A stretch of DNA of 32,258 nucleotides from Acidobacteriaceae bacterium. GTDB lineage: Bacteria > Acidobacteriota > Terriglobia > Terriglobales > Acidobacteriaceae. The notes under the pieces were generated by a model, which did not search any database, was not told the origin of the DNA, and worked only from the letters and a program-made list of their open reading frames with translations. Both the position numbers and the translations under genes were made by a program. How positions within the stretch are numbered: the first letter of the stretch is position 1; every line of letters starts with the position of its first letter. The stretch is taken from NCBI GenBank assembly GCA_003165075.1, contig PLSM01000141.1:1-32258 (forward strand), read 5' to 3'. Shown one piece after another: positions 24,263-30,686 of the stretch.

Positions 24263-24839
24263 TGTACAAATTTGGAACGTAGGCTACCCGCTCATAAAGC
24301 GGCGGACGAGTTCCTAGCCCTGCTGAGGGGACTCCGCGTAGGTGAGTCTTTTACGAACGATTTTGTTTCTGTGCTGAAGGATCAATGGAAGAGCAAAAAC
24401 CGGGGACAGTACTGCTGTTGTTGAGACTCTGGGTAAAGAGTTGAAGGAAAAGCGGAGTTCGCTAGATAGGCTGATGATGAAATACATAAACGACGATCCG
24501 ATGATCAGGGACTTCTTCCCGGTGATGAAGCGCAGATTGGAAGATGAGATCGCCACCTTGGAGGATAGGGTCGCTCAGTTCAGCCTTGCGAAAGCGACAT
24601 TCGAGCAGGTGGTGGAATTCTCGAAGTCGCTCCTAGTGGATATCTCTGCTGCGTGGGAGATCGCAGACCTCGATCAGAAGCAGCGGGTTCAAAATGCGCT
24701 CTTTTTAGGTGGTCTAAAATACCACCCCAAAAACGGGATTTTGAACCCCGACAACGCTTCTCTTTTCTGTCAGTTAGATAATTTTTTGGGCGGAAAGATG
24801 GATTTGGTGGCGCTACCGGGAATCGAACCCATGTCTTGA
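24263..24839 (+). pseudogene. C-terminal remnant of a serine recombinase, frameshifted
   Basis: Two plus-strand frames together encode the distal end of a large serine site-specific recombinase. The first (from about 24263, frame broken by TGA just before it) reads AHKAADEFLALLRGLRVGES and continues FTNDFVSVLKDQWKS, like the segment after the zinc ribbon. After about 24400 the match shifts to another frame, KELKEKRSSLDRLMMKYI, a coiled coil, then SAAWEIADLDQKQRVQNALF and GGLKYHPKNGILN, the typical C-terminal signature. The catalytic N-terminal domain with its Ser is absent and no start codon fits, so the gene is dead. The reading frame runs on into the antisense of a tRNA 3' fragment (24805-24853). 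AT content and codon use differ from the neighbours, as expected for a former mobile element. Confidence 0.75.
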
Positions 24840-24853
24840 GATTGAGAGTCTCA
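24805..24853 (-). other. 3' half of a tRNA-Glu(CTC)-like gene, probable attachment-site scar
   Basis: On the minus strand a 5-bp anticodon stem TGAGA/TCTCA closes a canonical loop CTCTCAA (anticodon CTC), followed by AGAC, a T arm with loop TTCGATT, the 3' acceptor strand TAGCGCC, discriminator A and CCA. The 5' half (acceptor GGCGCTA and D arm) is not found in the 100 nt that should contain it. Pairing in the outer T stem is imperfect. A tRNA 3' half beside a recombinase remnant is the usual mark left by site-specific integration. Confidence 0.65.
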
Positions 24854-25080
24854 TGAGATTTGACAGTCGAATCGCATCAAGGGTGGGAGAGCACGAACCT
24901 CCAGCTCTGCGGGCTTTTCGGCCAGATCTGTCATTGTCGCTCAAGCCGCGACACGAATCCCCTCGGGTTCGCTGCGTTTGCTTTTGCCGAGAATTAGGAC
25001 CTGCAGGCGCACAATCTAGGTATGGAGAACCTCCAGGTTATCGATCCAATTCCATCTGTCGGGCATGTGACCGGTCCGTA

Positions 25081-25110
25081 CCCCCACCGAGACCCCCACC
25101 CCCCTCCCCC
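25081..25110 (-). other. G-quadruplex motif
   Basis: The minus strand has four G-runs of 5, 6, 5 and 5 with loops of 1 (A), 1 (T) and 7 nt (TCTCGGT). Two one-base loops and long runs make it an unusually stable predicted quadruplex; the plus strand would be an i-motif. Confidence 0.8.
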
Positions 25111-25234
25111 TCGAAGTGGCCGATTTCCGGGGGCACTGTCGACCTGGTGGAAGAGATAAGTTATCCGTAATCAACAATATGACAGATATACCGGTTAACG
25201 ACCCAGTTGCCTTAGTGGTAAACAGAAGCCCCTG

Positions 25235-25302
25235 AAAAATGCCCCTTTTCGTTGCTTTTGAGGGTGTTTTTGGCGAGTTCGACAAGAAAACGGGGCGTTT
25301 TT
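25235..25302 (-). terminator. Imperfect long inverted repeat downstream of the pyr operon
   Basis: AAAAATGCCCCTTTTC (25235-25250) and GAAAACGGGGCGTTTTT (25286-25302) pair over about 16 bp with one extra base, around a 35-nt loop. Read on the minus strand, 56 nt after the pyrC stop, the stem ends GAAAAGGGGCATTTTTC, so it could terminate pyrR-pyrB-pyrC. The loop is long for a terminator; a small mobile element end is an alternative. Confidence 0.42.
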
Positions 25303-25357
25303 GAGCAGGCTACGGCGGAACGAGAGTTGGCGTTTCCCAGAGGCGCACCTCAAGTTG

Positions 25358-26671
25358 TCAGGAACTCTTGTACGCTATGCGTCCTTCGCTGATAGTCCAG
25401 CGGATTTTCCCTTGCATCGTCCAGCCGTCGAAAGGCGTATTGCGAGCCTTGGACAGGGTGTCCACGGCGTGGTAGGTCCATTCGGCCTTGGGGTCGAAGA
25501 CCACCACATCGGCAAAGCTGCCCACGGCCAGGGTGCCTCGCCCTTTCAGATTCAGCAGCGCCGCAGGCTGTGCGCTCAGCAGGCTCAAAATGCGGCCCAG
25601 CGGCAGCTTCCACTCCCTGTGCAGCCAGCGCAGGCACAAGCCCAGCGCGGTCTCCAGGCCCGTGATGCCGTTGGGCGCATTCTCAAATTCGACTTCTTTT
25701 TCGTGTGTGGCGTGCGGCGCATGATCGGTGGCGATGGCGTCTACCACGCCGTCGAGAATGGCCTCGATCATGGCGTCGCGGTCGGCGGCCGAGCGCAGCG
25801 GTGGATTCATCTTGGCCTGCGTGTTGTACATGCCAACATGCTCGTCGCTCAGCAGGAAGTGGTGCGGCGCCACCTCGCAAGTCACGCGCAGGCCGTTGCG
25901 GCGGGCCTGGCGCACAGCGGCAATCGCCGCGGCCGTCGACGTGTGGGCCACGTGCAAATGAGCCCGTGCATCGCGTAGCTCGGTCACCAGGCGGATGTCG
26001 CGCTCCACCAGGCCGCTCTCGGCCTCCGGCGGCATGCCGCGCAGGCCCAGCTTGAATGACACCGCGCCCAGGTTCATGCAGGCGCCCTGAGTCATGCGCG
26101 TGTCTTCAGCGTGCTGGATTACGCTTAGCCCCACCCGAGCTGCGGCGGCGAGCGTTTCGCGCATCACCCCATCCTTCAGAATGGGGTGGCCATCATCCGT
26201 CACTGCAACGGCTCCCGCAGACTTGAGTGCGGCAAAATCGTTCAGCGCCTCGCCCTTTGACCCGCGTGTAGCCGCGGCAATGGGAAACACGCGAACAGCT
26301 GCTCCACGTTCCGGAGCCTGCATCCAGCGGGTGATTTCGGGCGAGTCGTTCACCGGGATGGTGTTGGGCATGGCGGCGACAGCGGTAAATCCCCCCGCAG
26401 CCGCGGCTGCAGTGCCCGTGGCGATGGTCTCCTTGTAGCCCTGGCCCGGCTCGCGAAGGTGGACGTGCATATCGATCAGCCCCGGCGCCACTGTCAGCCC
26501 TGTAGCGTCCAGTGTGGCCGTTTCATCTGTGTTCACCCCGTTCTGCAGCTTCAGCTTCCCCGGAGAAGCGATCTCCGCAACACGTCCGTCCTTGAGCAGA
26601 ATGTCTTTGGGACCGTCTACGCCTGCCGCCGGATCAATCAGGTGGCCTCCACGAATCACAAGAGCCGTCAT
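25358..26671 (-). CDS. pyrC: Dihydroorotase, type I
   Basis: Zinc amidohydrolase that cyclises carbamoyl-aspartate to dihydroorotate, step 3 of pyrimidine synthesis; cytosolic. It has 437 residues, fitting type I rather than the shorter E. coli type. Metal and active-site residues seen are HVHLREPGQ (His69, His71), the VTDDG segment with Asp159/Asp160 where other amidohydrolases have a carboxylated Lys, IQHAED (His187), VAHTST (His243) and ATDHAPH (Asp316). The start ATG overlaps the pyrB stop by 4 nt (ATGA), so the two are translationally coupled. In Aquifex the type I enzyme is active only in complex with aspartate transcarbamoylase, and the coupling here fits that. Confidence 0.97.
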   Translation of the reverse strand: MTALVIRGGHLIDPAAGVDGPKDILLKDGRVAEIASPGKLKLQNGVNTDETATLDATGLTVAPGLIDMHVHLREPGQGYKETIATGTAAAAAGGFTAVAAMPNTIPVNDSPEITRWMQAPERGAAVRVFPIAAATRGSKGEALNDFAALKSAGAVAVTDDGHPILKDGVMRETLAAAARVGLSVIQHAEDTRMTQGACMNLGAVSFKLGLRGMPPEAESGLVERDIRLVTELRDARAHLHVAHTSTAAAIAAVRQARRNGLRVTCEVAPHHFLLSDEHVGMYNTQAKMNPPLRSAADRDAMIEAILDGVVDAIATDHAPHATHEKEVEFENAPNGITGLETALGLCLRWLHREWKLPLGRILSLLSAQPAALLNLKGRGTLAVGSFADVVVFDPKAEWTYHAVDTLSKARNTPFDGWTMQGKIRWTISEGRIAYKSS

Positions 26672-27693
26672 GCGCCGCCCCCCTTTCCGTCTGTCGCGAG
26701 GGCTCGTTCCACCACCGCCATGCGGATGGCCACCCCATTGCGCACCTGCTCCAGAATTGCCGATTGCGCGCCATCGGCTACGCCGGCCGTCAACTCAAGC
26801 CCTCGGATGATCGGCCCTGGGTGCAACACCACCGCGGAGGATGCTTGAGCTGCCAGCCGCTGGCCGGTGAGCTGGTAATTGGCCTTATATTGTTCGAGAT
26901 CCAACTGCATTCCGGCCAGCCGCTCGGCCTGGATGCGCAGCATCATCACCACTTGCGACTGGCGCAGGGCGGCCTCCAGGCTGCGCTCTACCGCAATGTC
27001 CGGCCCTGCATTGGCGGCCAATTCCGGCAAGAGTTCCTTGGGCCCGCAAAGTACCACCCGTGCACCCAGCCGCGGAAGCAGCAGCATATTCGAGCGCGCC
27101 ACGCGGCTATGCAGAATATCGCCGACGATGCTCACTGTAACTCCCGCCAGCGTTTCGGCGGTCACCGTTTTGATGCCCGGCCGCAGGTGCGTCAGGATTG
27201 TGCGCAGGTCAAGCAGAGCCTGCGTGGGATGCTCGTGCATGCCGTCACCGGCATTCAACACCGGCAGGCGGGTTGCCTCTTCCAGCAGCCACGCTGCTCC
27301 TGAAGAGTTGTGCCGCAGGATAATCGCCTCGGCCCCCAGCGCCCGCAGAGTAAGGCCGGTATCCTTCAGCGTTTCGCCCTTTTCAATGCTCGACGAAAGG
27401 CTTGAAACCAGCGTGGTGTCTGCACCCAGGCTCTTTGCGGCAAGTTCAAAACTGGTACGCGTACGCGTCGACGACTCGTAAAACAGCAGTGCCACGCGAC
27501 GTTTTAACAGAATGCGGTCGCGGACCAGCGGATCCATATTCTCAAGGTCCGTTGCGCGGGCAAGAATGTGACTCACGGCCTCCAGCGTCAAGTCCTGAAC
27601 CGAAAGCAGCGAGCCCGGATTGTACGGGAACGGCGATGGAGCAACTGGCGGTGGATGAAGTTGGCGACGAACAGGTGTTGCGCTTGCGTTCAT
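26668..27693 (-). CDS. pyrB: Aspartate carbamoyltransferase catalytic subunit
   Basis: Makes carbamoyl-aspartate from aspartate and carbamoyl phosphate, the committed step of pyrimidine synthesis. It has 341 residues from ATG 27693; a GTG at 27714 would add seven residues. The carbamoyl phosphate site ESSTRTRTSFE (73-83) is intact, as are KGETLKDT, EHPTQALLDL (154-163) and the C-terminal LHPGPIIRG. The first 25 residues are Pro-rich and unlike E. coli PyrB. No pyrI regulatory subunit is present in the window. It follows pyrR after a 105-nt gap that holds a hairpin with a CCGAGA loop, and overlaps pyrC by 4 nt. Confidence 0.97.
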   Translation of the reverse strand: MNASATPVRRQLHPPPVAPSPFPYNPGSLLSVQDLTLEAVSHILARATDLENMDPLVRDRILLKRRVALLFYESSTRTRTSFELAAKSLGADTTLVSSLSSSIEKGETLKDTGLTLRALGAEAIILRHNSSGAAWLLEEATRLPVLNAGDGMHEHPTQALLDLRTILTHLRPGIKTVTAETLAGVTVSIVGDILHSRVARSNMLLLPRLGARVVLCGPKELLPELAANAGPDIAVERSLEAALRQSQVVMMLRIQAERLAGMQLDLEQYKANYQLTGQRLAAQASSAVVLHPGPIIRGLELTAGVADGAQSAILEQVRNGVAIRMAVVERALATDGKGGGA

Positions 27694-27741
27694 ACAATCC
27701 CACACCGGAGTCACGGGCCCCGGTCCGGTTCACAGTGATTA

Positions 27742-27762
27742 CCAGGGCTCTCGGGGTCCTGG
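27742..27762 (-). promoter_or_regulatory. Hairpin in the pyrR-pyrB gap, possible PyrR-binding loop
   Basis: CCAGG and CCTGG flank a loop containing C-CCGAGA-G on the minus strand. CCGAGA fits the CNGNGA hexaloop of PyrR-binding RNA hairpins; the outer consensus (ARUC/GGYU) fits poorly. It is 49 nt upstream of the pyrB ATG. Confidence 0.3.
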
Positions 27763-27798
27763 CGTACAGCGCGCGGGGATGCGCACCGGTTGAGAGAC

Positions 27799-28368
27799 TT
27801 AATCCACCCGCTCGACCAGCAGAACCTGCTCGTCGTTATCGACTTCGTTGAACTTGACTTCAATGATTTCGCGGCTGCTCGTGGGCACCTGCCGGCCAAC
27901 ATAGGTGGCTTCGATGGGCAGCTCGCGGTGACCGCGGTCAATCAGCACGGCCAGTTGTACGCGTCGCGGCCTTCCATGGTCAAATAGCGCGTCCAGAGCC
28001 GCACGAACGGTGCGCCCGGTATAAAGAACGTCGTCGCACAGCACAACGTCGCGGCCATCGACGTCAAATCCGATTGCCCCTTCCTTGACCACTGGGCGAA
28101 TGCCGGTCGTGGAAAGATCGTCGCGATAAAACTGAATATCAAGGACGCCCGTATCCACTGGGCGCTTCTCGATGCCGGAAATCAGCTTGCCCAGCCGCTC
28201 TGCAAGCGGAATGCCCCGGCGCTTGATACCAATAAGCGCCAGGTCTTCGCTGCCATTGCTCTTTTCCACAATCTGGTGGGCCAGGCGCACTAATGTGCGT
28301 TCAATCTCCGATGCGGACATCAGCCTTCCCTTGATGCGCAGGCTAGGCATGTTGGGCTCTTCGCTCAT
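27799..28368 (-). CDS. pyrR: Bifunctional PyrR: pyrimidine operon regulator / uracil phosphoribosyltransferase
   Basis: PyrR senses UMP/UTP and PRPP and binds pyr mRNA to reduce expression; it also makes UMP from uracil and PRPP. It has 189 residues from ATG 28368; the longer frame to 28524 crosses the promoter and is rejected. The PRPP loop VVLCDDVLYTGRT (108-120) is exact for the family. Other PyrR segments are LIGIKRRGIPLAERL (45-59), TGVLDIQFYRDDLS (73-86), VQLAVLIDRGHRELPI (137-152) and EIIEVKF near the C-terminus. It is the first gene of a pyrR-pyrB-pyrC operon, the arrangement known for autoregulated pyr operons. Confidence 0.96.
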   Translation of the reverse strand: MSEEPNMPSLRIKGRLMSASEIERTLVRLAHQIVEKSNGSEDLALIGIKRRGIPLAERLGKLISGIEKRPVDTGVLDIQFYRDDLSTTGIRPVVKEGAIGFDVDGRDVVLCDDVLYTGRTVRAALDALFDHGRPRRVQLAVLIDRGHRELPIEATYVGRQVPTSSREIIEVKFNEVDNDEQVLLVERVD

Positions 28369-28399
28369 GGCTTCTTTCTCGCAGCTTATCTCTCGCAGG

Positions 28400-28428
28400 A
28401 TGATACGAGGGTTGGCGGTTCGGGGCAA
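28400..28428 (-). promoter_or_regulatory. Promoter of the pyrRBC operon
   Basis: TTGCCC (complement of 28423-28428), a 17-nt spacer and TATCAT (complement of 28400-28405) match consensus at 4 and 5 of 6 positions. Transcription would start near 28393, leaving a leader of about 25 nt before pyrR. Confidence 0.55.
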
Positions 28429-28539
28429 CTGTGGAGAAGTGGAACAAAATTCAGAATCTAGTGTACCGCCCCGATTCGACGCCTGCGGGAGCCTGCGCCG
28501 ACTGTTTCTACTGGGCCACCTCAATAGGGTTAACAGACC

Positions 28540-29229
28540 CTAAACCTCCGGCCGCCGGTTCCGCACCATCAGACGCGCGCCCAATGCACCGCCACCGGCA
28601 GCAAAGAACAGGAGGAACAAACAATTGCTGGCAAATCCGAAGACCTCAATCCCGGCGTGACCCCACGGTGACAGCATCCATGCCTTCTGCACCTCTGCTT
28701 CAGCGGCGTCCGACACGCCCATCTGGGATGCCAACTGTTGCGTCATTTGCTGGCTCTGGTCCACCCGGTTCTTCCATTCCGTGTCAATCTGGCTTGACTG
28801 GTGAAGAACAAAACGATCCACAAACAGCGCGCCGCCACTGATGCCGAATGCCAGCCAGCCAGCCAGCAACCCTGTCACCAGCCCAATGCGGGCGCCGGCG
28901 CCAATCGTGATCCACGCTGGCCGTTGAGTGCGTAGATAAAGGGCCACAGCCCACGCCGCCGCTGCAGCCATCCAGAACAATCCTAGAACCCCCACCGGCG
29001 AAAGCCCGCTTGAGAGCAGCCCCGCGGGAACCGCCAGCATCAGGGCTGCACGCATGGCCGGCTTCCAATCCACCATGCTTGCATCCCTCGTCGCCTCTTG
29101 CCAACGCTCTGGTTGGTCCTGCCCTGCCGCGTCGTCCACCGTGTAGACCAATTGTGGTAGTCCGCAAGCCGGGCAGTAGCAGTTCTCGGCCAGAATGGCC
29201 TGGTGGCAGCGATTGCAAGTAATTTCCAT
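28540..29229 (-). CDS. Zinc-ribbon membrane protein
   Basis: A 229-residue protein of unknown function. The N-terminus is a zinc ribbon, CNRCHQAIL followed by CYCPACGLPQ (residues 5-25). Hydrophobic helices lie at about 60-100 (two: ALMLAVPAGLLSSGLS, GVLGLFWMAAAAAWAVALYL), about 108-133 (GAGARIGLVTGLLAGWLAFGIS) and about 200-220 (FGFASNCLFLLFFAAGGGALG). A polar, Gln-rich helical segment lies between the last two (about 142-180, SSQIDTEWKNRVDQSQQMTQ...). The same architecture is common in acidobacteria. It ends 111 nt before the pyr promoter and on the same strand, and probably belongs to a separate unit. Confidence 0.75.
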   Translation of the reverse strand: MEITCNRCHQAILAENCYCPACGLPQLVYTVDDAAGQDQPERWQEATRDASMVDWKPAMRAALMLAVPAGLLSSGLSPVGVLGLFWMAAAAAWAVALYLRTQRPAWITIGAGARIGLVTGLLAGWLAFGISGGALFVDRFVLHQSSQIDTEWKNRVDQSQQMTQQLASQMGVSDAAEAEVQKAWMLSPWGHAGIEVFGFASNCLFLLFFAAGGGALGARLMVRNRRPEV

Positions 29230-29526
29230 ACCTAATTAGAGCCTACCCCATTTTCGCGCCTACAGCGGTCTCACAATTGCTGTATGCCGAAACCGCTACT
29301 GCAGAGTGGCGGCTTCCTTAAGAAAATGCCACCTTGCACCGAGTTGGAGGAGGCATGTGAATTGTGGGACGGCTTCGAGGTCAGCTGCGAGGCCTTGCTG
29401 TGCAATTCTCTCGCTCGGAGCCGCATCATGAAGTGTGGATTGGAAACGTTAAGTACCGATTAGCTCACTATTTGAGTCGATTACCGTGCTGAAGTCGGGC
29501 GCCGTTTCTCACGCCTTCAGAGCCCT
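29230..29526. other. Intergenic region without recognised content
   Basis: It lies between two minus-strand zinc-ribbon genes. I see no gene, RNA or clear promoter in it. Confidence 0.4.
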
Positions 29527-29724
29527 CTACGGTTTCTTCCCGTTCGTTCTTCGGTTTCCGCGCCGGGGAAGCTTCAAGGCCCACGGCAGTGGCCCATGCG
29601 TCCGGTCCTGGCAAACGCGGCACCGCACGGGGTATTGCAGCGCGAATAGTCGAATAAAGTCCGACCGTCTGAACTGAGAGGCGCGAAAGTCTGAAGATCC
29701 GCAGTTTTCGCAAGTCATTGACAT
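29527..29724 (-). CDS. Small zinc-ribbon protein
   Basis: A 65-residue protein with CENCGSSDFRASQFRRSDF and VRCRVCQDRTHG forming a C-x2-C ... C-x2-C zinc ribbon, then a basic tail (LKLPRRGNRRTNGKKP). The LFALQYPVRCRVC segment recurs in short acidobacterial proteins (from memory); the role is unknown. ATG 29724 is chosen with GGAG 8 nt upstream, and an ATG two codons later is possible. The longer frame to 29790 lacks a site. It is a lone gene downstream of cmk. Confidence 0.6.
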   Translation of the reverse strand: MSMTCENCGSSDFRASQFRRSDFIRLFALQYPVRCRVCQDRTHGPLPWALKLPRRGNRRTNGKKP

Positions 29725-29966
29725 CTCATGCTCCAAGGCCGACACGCCAAGTGAGTTGCCTTGAAATTCGGTGGCACGTTTGCGGGACAAAACAGACGAA
29801 TTGTTCTTATCGCGACAGAATGAAACCCGCTAGAACCGGCGAGTCTCTGAAATTAGTGTGACACAGAGAGCGGCGATTTACTTTAAGAAATAGCGTAAAA
29901 GCCGACGCCGTGCGGCCCACCTTAGACTGCGAAATCCGTGTCTTGCCAGCCCGTTTCTTCATCTTG

Positions 29967-30686
29967 CTAAAGAATAGATGTAGCCCCGGCAAGCCGTGCT
30001 GCCACAATAGCTTCGGCGGTCACCACAACCTCGTCCAGGGTCATGCGAGTTGAATCAATCAGGACCGCGTCGGGAGCCGCCTTCAGCGGCGAGTCGGTGC
30101 GGTTCCGATCCCGTTCGTCCCGGGCGCGTAATTCGCCGATCACTTCTTCCGGCTGCACTACAGACTTGGGACCAAGTTGGTCGAATCGCCTCATACCCCG
30201 CACTTCCGGAGCAGCATCCAGAAAGATCTTTACGTCCGCGTCCGGAAAGACCACGGTGCCGATATCGCGTCCCTCCATGACCACCCCGCCATAGGCGCCC
30301 ATGTCCTGTTGTAGCCGCACCATCCAAGCGCGAATTGCTGGAAAGACGCTCACTCGCGACGCGGCGTCGGTCACAGTCGGGTTACGGATTAAACCCGTCA
30401 CGTCTTCACCGTCGACCAGAACGCGGTTTTCCTCGTTGCCCGGTTCAAGGTTTATTGAGGTTTCCGCAGCCAGCGCTTCCAGACCTGCGATTTCGGTCAA
30501 AGGGATTTCCGCGCGCAGCGCCTTAAGCGCAAAGGCGCGATACATGGCACCCGTCTCAAGATTCAGTAGCCCGAAACGCCGCGCAAGACGCCGAGCGACG
30601 GTGCTCTTACCCGCGCCGGCCGGACCATCAATGGCGATCACGAATTTCCGGGGAGGGGGATGCGCGGGACTTGCTTCCAGGCTCAT
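29967..30686 (-). CDS. cmk: Cytidylate kinase
   Basis: Phosphorylates CMP and dCMP to the diphosphates with ATP; cytosolic. It has 239 residues, slightly longer than E. coli Cmk at the N-terminus. The P-loop GPAGAGKST (21-29) is intact, followed by TGAMYRAFALKAL, the NMP-binding insert (VTGLIRNPTVTDAASRVSVF), GRDIGTVVFPDADVKIFLDA, and RDERDRNRTDSPLKAAPDA with the R-x-x-x-D-x-x-R core of the lid. The start ATG overlaps the TGA of the upstream gene by 4 nt (ATGA), so the two are probably translationally coupled. Confidence 0.97.
   Translation of the reverse strand: MSLEASPAHPPPRKFVIAIDGPAGAGKSTVARRLARRFGLLNLETGAMYRAFALKALRAEIPLTEIAGLEALAAETSINLEPGNEENRVLVDGEDVTGLIRNPTVTDAASRVSVFPAIRAWMVRLQQDMGAYGGVVMEGRDIGTVVFPDADVKIFLDAAPEVRGMRRFDQLGPKSVVQPEEVIGELRARDERDRNRTDSPLKAAPDAVLIDSTRMTLDEVVVTAEAIVAARLAGATSIL

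Larger units (their letters stand above)
24854..25357. other. Non-coding stretch between the tRNA scar and pyrC
   Basis: No credible gene is present; a minus-strand frame at 25016-25285 is rejected. It holds a G-quadruplex motif (25081-25110) and a long imperfect inverted repeat (25235-25302). It is probably element debris plus the 3' flank of the pyr operon. Confidence 0.5.

Noticed and set aside
24854..24920. Second tRNA fragment (T-arm-like GGAGG-TTCGTGC-TCTCC)
   Set aside because: The loop lacks the conserved A58, and no acceptor, anticodon arm or CCA follows.
25016..25285. 89-codon minus-strand open frame with a hydrophobic stretch
   Set aside because: It starts with TTG without a ribosome-binding site, runs through the G-quadruplex (giving an artificial RGVGVSVGV) and has no recognisable domain.
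29807..30007. 66-codon minus-strand open frame after cmk
   Set aside because: It overlaps the end of cmk in another frame, with no ribosome-binding site and no domain.
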